A stretch of 64,000 nucleotides of DNA from NCBI RefSeq assembly GCF_013450295.1, contig NZ_SKBR01000001.1, positions 1,368,001 to 1,432,000 on the forward strand, read 5' to 3'. The notes under the pieces are model-generated. The model made no database searches and had not been told where the DNA came from. It was given only the letters and a program-made list of their open reading frames with translations. The stretch's first letter is position 1. Each line of letters opens with the position of its first letter. Shown piece by piece: positions 9,128 through 18,903 of the stretch. The DNA is from Streptomyces sp. AJS327 (GTDB taxonomy: Bacteria; Actinomycetota; Actinomycetes; Streptomycetales; Streptomycetaceae). Position numbers and translations under genes: made by a program.

Positions 9128-9729
9128 CTGTTCCCCCCGTCCGGCGGGGCCGCTTCGGCGGACTGCGGGCGACCCAGTGGCCGATGGTGGTCGGCCTGAT
9201 GGTGCTCTGGGTGCTGCTCTGGGGCAACGTCACCTTCGCCAACGTGCTGACGGGGCTGCTGATCGGCCTGCTGGTCTGCGCGGTCTTCCCGCTCCCGGCC
9301 ATCGAGACGCAGCTGCGGCTGCACCCGCTGGGCGTGCTGCGCTTCGCCGCCCGCTTCCTCTCCGACATGGTGACCTCCAGCTGGCGGCTGGGCCGCGTCA
9401 TCCTCGCGCCGGGGAAGCCGCCCTGCGCGGTGCTGGCCGTGCCGATGCGCTGCCCCGGCGACCTCATGCTGACGGCGACGGCGGTGGCGATCTCCGCCGT
9501 CCCGGGCAGCACCGTGCTGGAGGTGCACCGGGCGACCGGCACCCTGTACCTGCACGTCATAGGAGCCCCCACGGAGACGGAGCGGCAGCGGGCGCGGCAC
9601 GAGGCGCTGCGGCTGGAATCCCGGGTGGTGCGGGCCTTCGGCACCCGGACGGACATCAACGCGGTCACCGCTGCCGAACAGGCCGGGACCGCCGCCGAGT
9701 TGGGGAAGGGGGCGGGCCCGTGGACGTGA
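9124..9729 (+). CDS. mrpE: Mrp antiporter subunit E
   Basis: MrpE (201 residues) is a small membrane subunit required for assembly and activity of the Mrp complex. After a basic N-terminus it has two to three transmembrane helices (WPMVVGLMVLWVLLWGN, TGLLIGLLVCAVFPLP). A cytosolic domain follows with the family pattern LTATAVAISAVPGSTVLEV, the MNHE signature. It overlaps mrpD by 4 nt and mrpF by 10 nt. The final 25 residues are hydrophilic and not conserved in the family as I know it. Confidence 0.93.
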   Translation: MTVPPVRRGRFGGLRATQWPMVVGLMVLWVLLWGNVTFANVLTGLLIGLLVCAVFPLPAIETQLRLHPLGVLRFAARFLSDMVTSSWRLGRVILAPGKPPCAVLAVPMRCPGDLMLTATAVAISAVPGSTVLEVHRATGTLYLHVIGAPTETERQRARHEALRLESRVVRAFGTRTDINAVTAAEQAGTAAELGKGAGPWT

Positions 9730-10094
9730 TCCTGGTGATCGTCGCGACGCTGCTGATCATCTCGGGCGTGCTGGTCTCCGTGCGCCTGGCACTCGGCCCG
9801 ACCACGCTGGACCGGGGCGTCGCGCTGGACGCGCTGGTCGCGGTGGTGATGGCCGGGGTGGGCGTGTGGACGGCGGCGGAGCGCGTGCCGTACTACCTGC
9901 CGGTGCTGCTGGTGCTGTCCTTCCTCGGCTTCACCGGTTCGGTGGGCATCGCCCGGTTCATGGCGCTGCGGGACGAGGCGGGCGGCGAGAACATCGACGA
10001 GGACGGCGCCGAGCGCACCGAGAGCCCGGAGCACGCCTCCGGCACCGTGGCGGGGACCGACGGCTCGGTGGACGACCCGGGGAGGGCGCTGTGA
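9720..10094 (+). CDS. mrpF: Mrp antiporter subunit F
   Basis: This small subunit (124 residues) has three membrane helices with the MrpF/MnhF hallmark RLALGPTTLDRGVALDALVA and the FTGSVGIARF segment. The first 85 residues match the normal family length, and the remaining 40 form an acidic extension. The GTG at 9720 was chosen because a purine-rich ribosome site (AAGGGGG) lies about 7 nt upstream. A second in-frame GTG at 9726 would give the classical 4-nt GTGA overlap with mrpE and cannot be excluded. Its stop overlaps the mrpG start. Confidence 0.92.
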   Translation: MDVILVIVATLLIISGVLVSVRLALGPTTLDRGVALDALVAVVMAGVGVWTAAERVPYYLPVLLVLSFLGFTGSVGIARFMALRDEAGGENIDEDGAERTESPEHASGTVAGTDGSVDDPGRAL

Positions 10095-10510
10095 GCTGGA
10101 CCGATGTCGCCGAATGGACCGGCGCGCTGTTCATGCTGGCGGGTGCGCTGCTCTGTCTGCTGGCCGGGATCGGGCTGGTGCGGCTCCCGGACGTGCTGAC
10201 CCGGATGCACGCGGCGACCAAACCGCAGGCCTTCGGCCTGCTGCTGGTGCTGATCGGGGTCGGGCTCTGGCTGCGTACCCCGCTGGACCTGGGCACCCTG
10301 GTGCTGGTCGGCGTCTTCCAGCTGCTGACCTCCCCGGTCGCCGCGCACATGGTCGGCCGGGCGGGCTACCGCACCGGTCAGCTGGACCACTCCACGATCA
10401 CCACGGACGAGCTGGCCGAGGCGTTCCGTGAGTCCTCGGACCGCCGGGAGGTGCCGCTGCCGCCGGAGCCGCCGAGCGGGATCGTCCCGGAGGACGACGG
10501 CCCGCGCTGA
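10091..10510 (+). CDS. mrpG: Mrp antiporter subunit G
   Basis: MrpG is the last subunit of the complex. The 139-residue protein has three membrane helices and the PhaG/MnhG signature GIGLVRLPDVLTRMHAATKP. It is followed by a segment (TPLDLGTLVLVGVFQLLTSPVAAHM) typical of the family, then a hydrophilic tail of about 40 residues. The GTG start overlaps the mrpF stop (GTGA). With this gene the operon encodes A(B), C, D, E, F and G, a complete Mrp antiporter, likely used in Na+/alkali tolerance and pH homeostasis. Confidence 0.93.
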   Translation: MSWTDVAEWTGALFMLAGALLCLLAGIGLVRLPDVLTRMHAATKPQAFGLLLVLIGVGLWLRTPLDLGTLVLVGVFQLLTSPVAAHMVGRAGYRTGQLDHSTITTDELAEAFRESSDRREVPLPPEPPSGIVPEDDGPR

Positions 10511-10690
10511 GGGCCGCCCGCCGATCCCGCCCGGGGGTGCCACCGGAGGGGCCGGAGCGTTCGCGCAGGTCAGCGCGGTAAGTTCGGCCTCACTCGCTGG
10601 CGCGGTCCGCGACCGCGCCGTACCGTCGGAGGGCGGTGGCGCGGACGGAGCCGAGGCGTGTCGCCGCTCGCCGAAGGGAGCGGGAGCGCG

Positions 10691-11422
10691 ATGAACAGCG
10701 TCGCCGGAGCGGGCGAGCCGCCGGAGGCGCCGCCGGCCACCCACCACCACCGGGACGTGACCGGGGGCTGGCTGCGGCCCGCCGTGTTCGGTGCGATGGA
10801 CGGGCTGGTCTCCAACCTGGGCCTGATGTCCGGGGTGGCGGGCAGCGCGGCGTCCTCGCAGACGATCGTGATCTCCGGGCTGGCCGGGCTCGCCGCCGGG
10901 GCGTTCTCGATGGCTGCGGGCGAGTACACCTCCGTCGCCTCGCAGCGTGAGCTGGTCCTGGCCGAACTCGACGTGGAGCGGCGGGAGTTGCGCAGCAACC
11001 CCCGGTACGAGGTGCGCGAGCTGGCCGAGGTGTACGTCTCCCGGGGCGTGCAGCCGGAGCTGGCCTACGAGGTCGCCACGCAGCTGCACCGGGACCCGGA
11101 GCAGGCGCTGGAGATCCACGCGCGTGAGGAGCTGGGGGTCGATCCGGCGGAGCTGCCGTCACCCGTGGTGGCGGCCGTCTCGTCCTTCCTGTCCTTCTCG
11201 GTCGGCGCGATCCTGCCGGTGCTGCCCTACCTGTTCGGCGCCACCGCGCTCTGGCCGGCCGTGGCGCTGGCGCTGCTCGGGCTGTTCGTCTGCGGCGCGG
11301 TGGTGGCGCGGATCACGGCGCGTTCCTGGTGGTACAGCGGGCTGCGGCAGCTGCTGCTGGGGGCGGCGGCGGCCGGGGTGACGTACGGACTCGGCGCCCT
11401 GTTCGGGACGGCCGTCGGGTAG
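10691..11422 (+). CDS. VIT1/CCC1-family Fe2+/Mn2+ transporter
   Basis: This 243-residue membrane protein belongs to the vacuolar-iron-transporter family; bacterial members export or sequester Fe2+ and Mn2+. It shows the family start DVTGGWLRPAVFGAMDGLVSNLGLM and the metal-binding helix segment FSMAAGEYTSVASQRE. A cytosolic Glu-rich helical domain (about 85-150, LDVERRELRSNP onward) and three C-terminal helices follow. The ATG at 10691 has GGGAG about 6 nt upstream; an in-frame GTG at 10658 has no clear ribosome site. It stands 180 nt after mrpG and is probably a separate unit. Confidence 0.9.
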   Translation: MNSVAGAGEPPEAPPATHHHRDVTGGWLRPAVFGAMDGLVSNLGLMSGVAGSAASSQTIVISGLAGLAAGAFSMAAGEYTSVASQRELVLAELDVERRELRSNPRYEVRELAEVYVSRGVQPELAYEVATQLHRDPEQALEIHAREELGVDPAELPSPVVAAVSSFLSFSVGAILPVLPYLFGATALWPAVALALLGLFVCGAVVARITARSWWYSGLRQLLLGAAAAGVTYGLGALFGTAVG

Positions 11423-11750
11423 CCGGGGCGAGCGGAACGGGTGGTGGCCGTGGGCTCGTTGTTACTCGCCGGTTTCGTATGGCCGGATCGTGGGCAGAAG
11501 CCAGGAGGCCCCGCGAGCGAGGAAGCCCGGGTGGCCGGTGAACTGAGCGCGGTGTGGCGGGGGATCCCCGCCGCCGTCGGCGGCCCCGATCGGGGCGACT
11601 CCCGAGAACCAGCGGTAGGTCCGCATCCTGGAACCAGGTATCCGCTCCCCGGGAAGTGCGCCATCATGTAATCTGCGCGAAATTTGTACAGCAGAGGGCC
11701 AGCGTCGTCCCTCGGCACGCTCCATTGCCACGATGACGACGGGAGAGCCG
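11423..11750 (+). other. Intergenic region before gltB with palindromes
   Basis: No gene is seen. A 7-bp hairpin with a GAT loop (11556-11572) may terminate the preceding transporter gene. A 14-bp palindrome (11583-11596, GCCCCGATCGGGGC) and a 12-bp one (11627-11638, CCTGGAACCAGG) follow. The last 90 bases are AT-richer (around 11660-11690, with GTAATCT and AAATTTGTACA) and probably hold the gltB promoter, though no standard hexamer pair is obvious. Confidence 0.45.
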
Positions 11751-14700
11751 ATGCGTGCTGCGTCTTTGGCGGCCCACCCACCAGCCCAGGGGATGTACGA
11801 CCCGAGGCACGAGCACGACGCCTGCGGGGTCGGGTTCGTGGCCACCCTCACCGGGGAGGCCAGCCACGAGCTGGTCGAGCGGGCACTGACCGTCCTGCGC
11901 AACCTGGAGCACCGGGGTGCCACCGGGTCGGATCCGGACACCGGCGACGGGGCGGGCATCCTGACGCAGATCCCGGACGCCTTCCTGCGGGAGAACGTCA
12001 CCTTCCCGCTGCCGGAGGCCGGGGCGTACGCCGTCGGCATCGCCTTCCTCCCGCCGGAGCCCGCCGAGGCGGACACCGCCGTCTCAGCCATCGAGACGAT
12101 CGCGGCCGAGGAGGGCCTGCGGGTACTCGGCTGGCGCGAGGTGCCCGTAGCCCCCGGGCTGCTGGGGGCCGGGGCCCGGGAGACGATGCCCGCCTTCCGG
12201 CAGCTGTTCGTGGCCGACGGCGCCGGGCGAGCCGAGCACCCCGAGCACGCCGCGGGGGGAGCGGACGCCGCCCGGCGGGGCCTGGAGCTGGACCGGCCCG
12301 CCTTCGTGCTGCGCAAGCGCGCCGAGCGGGAGACCGGGGTCTACTTCCCCTCGCTGTCCGCGCGGACCCTCGTCTACAAGGGCATGCTGACCACCGGCCA
12401 GCTGGAGCCCTTCTTCCCCGACCTGTCCGACCGGCGGTTCGCCACCGCCGTCGCGCTGGTGCACAGCCGGTTCTCCACCAACACCTTCCCGAGCTGGCCA
12501 CTCGCCCACCCGTACCGGTTCGTCGCGCACAACGGCGAGATCAACACCGTCCAGGGCAACCGCAACTGGATGCGGGCGCGGGAGTCCCAGCTGGCCAGCG
12601 CGGCGCTGGCGGGCGAGGGCCGCGACCTGGAGCGGATCTTCCCGGTGTGCACCCCGGGCGCCTCCGACTCGGCCGCCTTCGACGAGGTGCTGGAGCTCCT
12701 GCACCTGGGCGGCCGGTCGCTGCCGCACGCGGTGCTGATGATGGTGCCGGAGGCCTGGGAGAGCCCGGAGTCCCGGGACTCCATGGACCCGGCCCGCCGG
12801 GCCTTCTACCAGTACCACTCCACGATGATGGAGCCCTGGGACGGCCCGGCCTGCGTGACCTTCACCGACGGTACCCAGGTCGGCGCGGTCCTGGACCGCA
12901 ACGGGCTGCGTCCCGGCCGGTACTGGGTGACCGACGACGGGCTGGTCGTCCTCGGCTCCGAGGTCGGCGTGCTGGACATCGACCCGGCGCGGATCGTCCG
13001 CAAGGGGCGGCTCCAGCCGGGACGGATGTTCCTGGTGGACACCGCCGAGCACCGGATCATCGAGGACGACGAGGTCAAGGCGGGGCTGGCCGCCGAACAG
13101 CCGTACGCGCGCTGGCTGGAGGACGGCCTGATCGAGCTGGCCGACCTGCCGGAGCGCGAGCACATCGTGCACACCCACGCCTCAGTCACCCGCCGTCAGC
13201 AGACCTTCGGCTACACCGAGGAGGAGCTGCGGGTCCTGCTCGCCCCGATGGCGCGGACCGGCGCCGAGCCGATCGGCTCGATGGGCACCGACTCGCCGAT
13301 CGCCGCCCTCTCCGACCGCCCCCGGCTGATCTTCGACTACTTCACCCAGCTGTTCGCGCAGGTCACCAACCCGCCGCTGGACGCGATCCGCGAGGAGCTG
13401 GTCACCTCGCTGCACTCCGCGCTCGGCCCGCAGGGCAACCTGCTCGACCCGACACCGGACTCCTGCCGCAGCGTCACCCTGCCCTTCCCGGTGATCGACA
13501 ACGACGAGCTGGCCAAGCTCATCCACGTCAACGCCGACGGCGACCTGCCCGGCTTCCGCTCCAGCACGCTCTCCGGGCTGTACCGGGTGGGCGGCGGCGG
13601 GACCGCGCTCGCCGAGCGGATCCGGGAGATCTGCGCCGAGGCGGACACCGCGATCCGGGAGGGGGCCCGGCTGATCGTCCTGTCCGACCGGCACTCGGAC
13701 GCCGAGCACGCGCCGATCCCCTCGCTGCTGCTCACCTCCGCCGTCCACCACCACCTGATCCGCACCAAGCAGCGCACCCAGGTGGGGCTGCTGGTGGAGG
13801 CGGGTGACGTGCGCGAGGTCCACCACGTCGCGCTGCTGATCGGCTACGGGGCCGCCGCGGTCAACCCGTACCTGGCCATGGAGTCGGTGGAGGACCTGGT
13901 GCGCGCCGGGACCTTCCTGCCCGCCGACACCGACCCGAACACCGCCCTCCACAACCTCATCCGGGCGCTGGGCAAGGGCGTGCTGAAGGTGATGTCCAAG
14001 ATGGGCATCTCCACCGTCGCCTCCTACCGTGGCGCCCAGGTCTTCGAGGCCGTCGGCCTCGACGCCGCCTTCGTGGACACCTACTTCCACGGCACCACCA
14101 CCAAGATCGGCGGCGCCGGGCTGGACGTCGTCGCCCGGGAGGTCGCGGCGCGGCACGCCACCGCGTACCCGGCGACCGGTGTCGACGCGGCCCACCGCGA
14201 CCTGGACATCGGCGGCGAGTACCAGTGGCGGCGCGAGGGCGAGCCGCACCTCTTCGACCCGGACACCGTCTTCCGGCTCCAGCACTCCACCCGGGCCCGG
14301 CGGTACGACATCTTCAAGCAGTACACGCGGCGGGTGGACGAGCAGTCCGAGCGGCTGATGACGCTGCGCGGCCTGTTCCGGCTCCGCTCCGGCGCGGACG
14401 CCGGACGCGGCCCCGTCCCGATCGAGGAGGTCGAGCCCGCCAGCGAGATCGTCAAGCGCTTCTCCACCGGTGCGATGTCGTACGGTTCCATCTCGCGGGA
14501 GGCGCACGAGACGCTCGCCATCGCGATGAACCAGCTCGGCGGCAAGTCGAACACCGGCGAGGGCGGCGAGGACCCCGAGCGGCTGTACGACCCCGCGCGG
14601 CGCTCCAGCATCAAGCAGGTCGCCTCCGGCCGCTTCGGGGTGACCAGCGAGTACCTGGTCAACGCGGACGACATCCAGATCAAGATGGCGCAGGGCGCCA

Positions 14701-16421
14701 AGCCCGGCGAGGGTGGCCAGCTGCCCGGGCCCAAGGTCTACCCCTGGGTCGCGAGGACCCGGCACTCGACGCCCGGCGTGGGCCTGATCTCCCCGCCCCC
14801 GCACCACGACATCTACTCGATCGAGGACCTCGCGCAGCTGATCCACGACCTGAAGAACGCCAACCCCCGGGCGCGCATCCACGTCAAGCTGGTCAGCGAG
14901 GTCGGTGTGGGCACCGTGGCCGCCGGGGTCAGCAAGGCGCACGCGGACGTGGTGCTGGTGTCCGGGCACGACGGCGGCACCGGCGCCTCCCCGCTCACCA
15001 GCCTCAAGCACGCGGGCGGCCCCTGGGAGCTGGGCCTCGCCGAGACCCAGCAGACCCTGCTGCTCAACGGGCTGCGGGACCGGATCGTCGTGCAGACCGA
15101 CGGTCAGCTCAAGACCGGCCGTGACGTGGTCGTCGCCGCGCTCCTGGGCGCCGAGGAGTTCGGCTTCGCGACGGCCCCGCTGGTCGTCTCCGGCTGCGTC
15201 CTGATGCGCGTCTGCCATCTGGACACCTGCCCGGTCGGCATCGCCACCCAGAACCCGCTGCTCCGCGAGCGCTACGACGGCAAGGCGGAGTACGTCGTCA
15301 ACTTCTTCCAGTTCATCGCGGAGGAGGTCCGGGAGCTGCTGGCCGAACTCGGCTTCCGCTCCCTGGACGAGGCCGTCGGCCACACCGAACTGCTCGACGT
15401 GGAACGGGCGGTGGACCACTGGAAGGCCCAGGGCCTCGATCTCGCGCCGCTGCTGCACGTCCCCGAACTGCCGGACGGCGCCGCGCGGCACCAGGTCGCC
15501 GAGCAGGACCACGGTCTGGCCAAGGCCCTCGACAACCAGCTGATCGAGCTGGCCGCCGACGCGCTGAACGCCGTCAGCCCCGAGGACGCCAGCCCGGTCC
15601 GCGCCCAGCTGCCCATCCGCAACATCAACCGGACCGTCGGCACCATGCTCGGCCACGAGGTGACCCGGCGGTTCGGCGGCGCCGGACTGCCCGACGGCAC
15701 CGTCGACCTCACCTTCACCGGCTCGGCGGGCCAGTCCTTCGGCGCCTTCGTCCCCGCCGGGATCACCCTCCGCCTGGAGGGCGACGCCAACGACTACGTC
15801 GGCAAGGGCCTCTCCGGCGGCCGGATCGTGGTCCGCCCGGACCGGGCCGCCGACCACCTGGCCGAGTTCTCCACCATCGCGGGCAACACCCTCGCCTACG
15901 GCGCCACCGGCGGCGAGATGTACCTGCGCGGGCGGGTCGGCGAGCGGTTCTGCGTCCGCAACTCCGGCGCCACCGTGGTCGCCGAGGGCGTGGGCGACCA
16001 CGGCTGCGAGTACATGACGGGCGGCACCGCCGTCGTCCTCGGCGGCACCGGCCGCAACTTCGGCGCCGGGATGTCCGGCGGTACCGCCTACGTCGTCGAC
16101 CTGGACCCGGCGATGGTCAACGTGGGCCTGCGGGACGCCGTCGAACCGCTCACCACCCCCCGGCACCCCGACGCCGGAGTCGAGGCCGCCGCCGAGGAGA
16201 GCGAGTGGCTGCGCGCGGTGGTGCGCCGCCACCACGAGGAGACCGGCTCCACCGTCGCCGAGGCGCTGCTCGCCGACTGGGACGCGGCGGTCCGCCGGAT
16301 CAGCCGGGTGCTCCCCACCACGTACAAGGCCGTGCTCGCCGCCAAGGACGCCGCCGAGCGGGCGGGACTCACCGAGTCCGAGACCCACGAGAAGATGATG
16401 GAGGCGGCGACGCATGGCTGA
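11751..16421 (+). CDS. gltB: Glutamate synthase (NADPH) large subunit
   Basis: GltB makes two glutamates from glutamine and 2-oxoglutarate with electrons delivered by GltD. The 1556-residue product has the class-II glutamine amidotransferase domain first. Its nucleophile Cys25 (in [12 protein letters not shown]) is presumably exposed by removal of a short propeptide. The central domain and FMN-binding synthase domain ([23 protein letters not shown]) follow. The 3Fe-4S cysteine cluster lies in [19 protein letters not shown], and the C-terminal GXGXG beta-helix is last. The ATG at 11751 has GGGAG 5 nt upstream; an in-frame ATG at 11733 is the alternative and has no ribosome site. It overlaps gltD by 8 nt, so the two are one operon. 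Confidence 0.97.
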   Translation: MRAASLAAHPPAQGMYDPRHEHDACGVGFVATLTGEASHELVERALTVLRNLEHRGATGSDPDTGDGAGILTQIPDAFLRENVTFPLPEAGAYAVGIAFLPPEPAEADTAVSAIETIAAEEGLRVLGWREVPVAPGLLGAGARETMPAFRQLFVADGAGRAEHPEHAAGGADAARRGLELDRPAFVLRKRAERETGVYFPSLSARTLVYKGMLTTGQLEPFFPDLSDRRFATAVALVHSRFSTNTFPSWPLAHPYRFVAHNGEINTVQGNRNWMRARESQLASAALAGEGRDLERIFPVCTPGASDSAAFDEVLELLHLGGRSLPHAVLMMVPEAWESPESRDSMDPARRAFYQYHSTMMEPWDGPACVTFTDGTQVGAVLDRNGLRPGRYWVTDDGLVVLGSEVGVLDIDPARIVRKGRLQPGRMFLVDTAEHRIIEDDEVKAGLAAEQPYARWLEDGLIELADLPEREHIVHTHASVTRRQQTFGYTEEELRVLLAPMARTGAEPIGSMGTDSPIAALSDRPRLIFDYFTQLFAQVTNPPLDAIREELVTSLHSALGPQGNLLDPTPDSCRSVTLPFPVIDNDELAKLIHVNADGDLPGFRSSTLSGLYRVGGGGTALAERIREICAEADTAIREGARLIVLSDRHSDAEHAPIPSLLLTSAVHHHLIRTKQRTQVGLLVEAGDVREVHHVALLIGYGAAAVNPYLAMESVEDLVRAGTFLPADTDPNTALHNLIRALGKGVLKVMSKMGISTVASYRGAQVFEAVGLDAAFVDTYFHGTTTKIGGAGLDVVAREVAARHATAYPATGVDAAHRDLDIGGEYQWRREGEPHLFDPDTVFRLQHSTRARRYDIFKQYTRRVDEQSERLMTLRGLFRLRSGADAGRGPVPIEEVEPASEIVKRFSTGAMSYGSISREAHETLAIAMNQLGGKSNTGEGGEDPERLYDPARRSSIKQVASGRFGVTSEYLVNADDIQIKMAQGAKPGEGGQLPGPKVYPWVARTRHSTPGVGLISPPPHHDIYSIEDLAQLIHDLKNANPRARIHVKLVSEVGVGTVAAGVSKAHADVVLVSGHDGGTGASPLTSLKHAGGPWELGLAETQQTLLLNGLRDRIVVQTDGQLKTGRDVVVAALLGAEEFGFATAPLVVSGCVLMRVCHLDTCPVGIATQNPLLRERYDGKAEYVVNFFQFIAEEVRELLAELGFRSLDEAVGHTELLDVERAVDHWKAQGLDLAPLLHVPELPDGAARHQVAEQDHGLAKALDNQLIELAADALNAVSPEDASPVRAQLPIRNINRTVGTMLGHEVTRRFGGAGLPDGTVDLTFTGSAGQSFGAFVPAGITLRLEGDANDYVGKGLSGGRIVVRPDRAADHLAEFSTIAGNTLAYGATGGEMYLRGRVGERFCVRNSGATVVAEGVGDHGCEYMTGGTAVVLGGTGRNFGAGMSGGTAYVVDLDPAMVNVGLRDAVEPLTTPRHPDAGVEAAAEESEWLRAVVRRHHEETGSTVAEALLADWDAAVRRISRVLPTTYKAVLAAKDAAERAGLTESETHEKMMEAATHG

Positions 16422-17895
16422 CCCCAGGGGTTTCCTCACCACCGACCGCGAACTCGCGCGGACCCGCCCGGTCGACGAGCGGGTGGGGGACTGGAACGAG
16501 GTGTACGTACCGGGCTCGCTGCTGCCCATCGTCAGCGAGCAGGCGAGCCGCTGCATGGACTGCGGTATCCCCTTCTGCCACAACGGCTGCCCGCTCGGGA
16601 ACCTCATCCCGGAGTGGAACGACTACGCCTACCGCGACGACTGGCGGGCGGCGAGCGAACGGCTGCACGCCACCAACAACTTCCCGGAGTTCACCGGGCG
16701 GTTGTGCCCCGCGCCCTGCGAGGCGGCCTGTGTGCTGGGCATCAACCAGCAGCCGGTGACCATCAAGAACGTCGAGGTCACCATCGTCGACAAGGCGTGG
16801 GAGAACGGGCACGTCACCCCACGGCCGCCCGAGCGGCTCTCCGGCAAGACCGTCGCGGTGGTCGGCTCGGGACCGGCGGGCCTCGCCGCGGCCCAGCAGC
16901 TCACCCGGGCGGGCCACACCGTGGCCGTGTACGAACGGGCCGACCGGGTCGGTGGGCTGCTGCGCTACGGCATTCCCGAGTTCAAGATGGAGAAGCGGCA
17001 CATCAACCGCCGCGTCGAGCAGATGCGCGCGGAGGGCACCAAGTTCCGCACCGGCGTGGAGATCGGCCGCGACATGGAGGCCAGGGAGCTGCGCAGGCGG
17101 TACGACGCGGTGGTCCTCGCGGTCGGCGCCACCACCCCCCGCGACCTGCCGGTGCCCGGCCGCGAACTGCGCGGTATCCACCAGGCGATGGAGTACCTGC
17201 CGCTGGCCAACAAGGTGCGGGAGGGCGACCTGGTGGAGTCGCCGATCAGCGCCCGGGACAAGCACGTGGTGGTGATCGGCGGGGGCGACACCGGCGCCGA
17301 CTGCGTGGGCACCGCGCACCGGCAGGGCGCCGCCTCGGTGACCCAGCTGGAGATCATGCCCCGGCCCGGCGAGGAGCGCTCCGCCGGCCAGCCCTGGCCG
17401 ACCTTCCCGCTGCTCTACAAGGTCACCTCCGCGCACGAGGAGGGCGGTGAGCGGGTCTACTCCGTCTCCACCACCCACTTCGAGGGCACCGAGCCCGAGG
17501 AGGGCGAGACCGTGGGCCGCGTCCAGTGGCTGCACCTGACCGAGGTGGAGTTCCGGGACGGGAGGCCGGAGCCGGTGCCCGGCACCGGGCGGCGCATCCC
17601 GGCCGAGCTGGTCACCCTCGCGATGGGCTTCACCGGGACCGACCAGGACAACGGCCTGGTCCAGCAGTTCGGCCTGGAGCTGGACGAGCGCGGCAACATC
17701 GCCCGCGACGACGCGTACACCAGCAGCGTCGACGGGGTGTACGTCGCGGGGGACGCCGGACGCGGCCAGTCGCTGATCGTCTGGGCCATCGCCGAGGGCC
17801 GCTCGGCCGCGAAGGCCGTCGACCGGTGGCTGACCGGCACCCCCAGCGCGCTGCACGCCCCGGTCCGCCCGACCGACCGCGCCCTCAGCGCCTGA
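16414..17895 (+). CDS. gltD: Glutamate synthase small subunit
   Basis: GltD is the NADPH-oxidising flavoprotein of glutamate synthase. The 493-residue product has N-terminal cysteine motifs for two 4Fe-4S clusters ([17 protein letters not shown] at about 46-62, CPAPCEAAC at about 98-106). An FAD-binding Rossmann motif follows ([15 protein letters not shown]), then an NADPH-binding motif ([14 protein letters not shown]) and a C-terminal FAD motif ([19 protein letters not shown]). Translation starts inside the end of gltB, consistent with stoichiometric coupled expression. A long GC hairpin follows. Confidence 0.97.
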   Translation: MADPRGFLTTDRELARTRPVDERVGDWNEVYVPGSLLPIVSEQASRCMDCGIPFCHNGCPLGNLIPEWNDYAYRDDWRAASERLHATNNFPEFTGRLCPAPCEAACVLGINQQPVTIKNVEVTIVDKAWENGHVTPRPPERLSGKTVAVVGSGPAGLAAAQQLTRAGHTVAVYERADRVGGLLRYGIPEFKMEKRHINRRVEQMRAEGTKFRTGVEIGRDMEARELRRRYDAVVLAVGATTPRDLPVPGRELRGIHQAMEYLPLANKVREGDLVESPISARDKHVVVIGGGDTGADCVGTAHRQGAASVTQLEIMPRPGEERSAGQPWPTFPLLYKVTSAHEEGGERVYSVSTTHFEGTEPEEGETVGRVQWLHLTEVEFRDGRPEPVPGTGRRIPAELVTLAMGFTGTDQDNGLVQQFGLELDERGNIARDDAYTSSVDGVYVAGDAGRGQSLIVWAIAEGRSAAKAVDRWLTGTPSALHAPVRPTDRALSA

Positions 17896-17909
17896 CCGCG
17901 CCCCGCCCT

Positions 17910-17955
17910 CCCCGGCCCGTCCGCTCCCCCCGAGAGAAGGGTGGGCGGGCCGGGG
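17910..17955 (+). terminator. Hairpin terminator of gltBD
   Basis: Inverted arms at 17910-17922 and 17943-17955 (13 pairs including one G-T) enclose a 20-nt loop, starting 15 nt after the gltD stop. Confidence 0.6.
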
Positions 17956-17989
17956 TGCGCGACGGGGGACGGCGGTCCACCATCGGGGT

Positions 17990-18559
17990 ATGGACACCAC
18001 CCTGCGGCTCGCCCAGCAGCCGGAAGCCGACGCGCTGCTCAGCCGCAGCCCGCTGGCGCTCCTGATCGGCGCGCTCCTGGACCAGCAGGTCCCCATGGAG
18101 CGGGCCTTCAGCGGACCCCACCGGCTCGCCGAACGGCTCGGGGAGGACGATCTCGACTGCCGGGAGATCGCCGGGATGGACCCGGAGCGGCTGGCCGCCC
18201 TCTTCGCCGAGTCCCCGGCCGTCCACCGCTTCCCCGGCTCGATGGCCAAACGGGTACAGCAGCTCTGCCAGCACCTCGTCGAGCACTACGACGGGGCGGC
18301 GGAGGCGGTGTGGCGGGACGCCACCGACGGCCGGGACCTGCTCGCCCGGCTGCGGGCGCTCCCCGGCTTCGGCGACGCCAAGGCGCGGGTCTTCCTCGCG
18401 CTGCTGGGCAAACAGCTGGGCGTCCGGCCACCGGGCTGGCGGGAGGCGGCGGGAGAGTACGGCGCCTCCGACGGGTACCGCTCGGCCGCCGACGTGACCG
18501 ACGAGCGCTCGCTCCAGCGGATGCGTGAGCACAAGCGCGAGCTGAAACGGAAGTCCTGA
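17990..18559 (+). CDS. HhH-GPD-type base-excision repair protein
   Basis: This 189-residue protein belongs to the actinobacterial HhH-GPD DNA glycosylase-like family. Visible features are the N-terminal LIGALLDQQVPMERAF helix, where glycosylases of this superfamily have LxxQQ, and the helix-hairpin-helix ARLRALPGFGDAKARVFLALLGKQLG near residues 117-142. The residue after the hairpin is not the catalytic Lys of endonuclease III, so it would be a monofunctional glycosylase or a DNA-binding relative. The substrate base is unknown. The C-terminus is basic (MREHKRELKRKS). No convincing ribosome site precedes the ATG, and the gene follows the gltBD terminator, so it is probably independently transcribed. 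Confidence 0.85.
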   Translation: MDTTLRLAQQPEADALLSRSPLALLIGALLDQQVPMERAFSGPHRLAERLGEDDLDCREIAGMDPERLAALFAESPAVHRFPGSMAKRVQQLCQHLVEHYDGAAEAVWRDATDGRDLLARLRALPGFGDAKARVFLALLGKQLGVRPPGWREAAGEYGASDGYRSAADVTDERSLQRMREHKRELKRKS

Positions 18560-18801
18560 GACGCGAGCGTCGGGGGCGCGCCCCGGCGAGCTACCGCGCG
18601 CTGTTGTGCGGCCCGGACGGCTCACCTGTAATCGGATCCGGATATACCGCTCATCGCCGGAACCAGAACCGGAACTCGCGCCCCCCGTCCGGAGGCGCAC
18701 CGTCCACCGTGCCCGGCCCGCCGCGCTCCGGTACCGAGGGGCGCGCTCGCCCCGGGCGCCGCCGTTCCGTGGCCGGCCGGCAGACCCGCCACGGAGGACA
18801 C

Positions 18802-18903
18802 GTGAAGCCAGAACACCCGCGCACCCCCGCCGCGCCCGCCGCCGCGCGGGCGGCCTCACCCCCCGCCGCGCGGGCTCCGCGCCGCCCCGGGCGCGGCGTG
18901 TGA
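18802..18903 (+). CDS. 33-residue ORF coupled to the terpene cyclase gene
   Basis: The GTG at 18802 has a good GGAGG ribosome site 4 nt upstream (18793-18797). The reading frame runs 33 codons (starts MKPEHPRTPAAPAAAR) and ends with a TGA at 18901-18903 that overlaps the GTG of the next gene (GTGA). The cyclase itself has no ribosome site of its own, so this short Ala/Pro/Arg-rich ORF most likely serves to deliver ribosomes to it. It could also be a real microprotein. No domain is recognisable. Confidence 0.45.
   Translation: MKPEHPRTPAAPAAARAASPPAARAPRRPGRGV

Noticed and set aside
13182..16607. 1141-codon minus-strand open frame opposite gltB
   Set aside because: It is the antisense shadow of gltB. 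High-GC coding DNA rarely contains stops on the opposite strand, and the translation is a Val/Gly/Asp/His-rich mirror with no domain.
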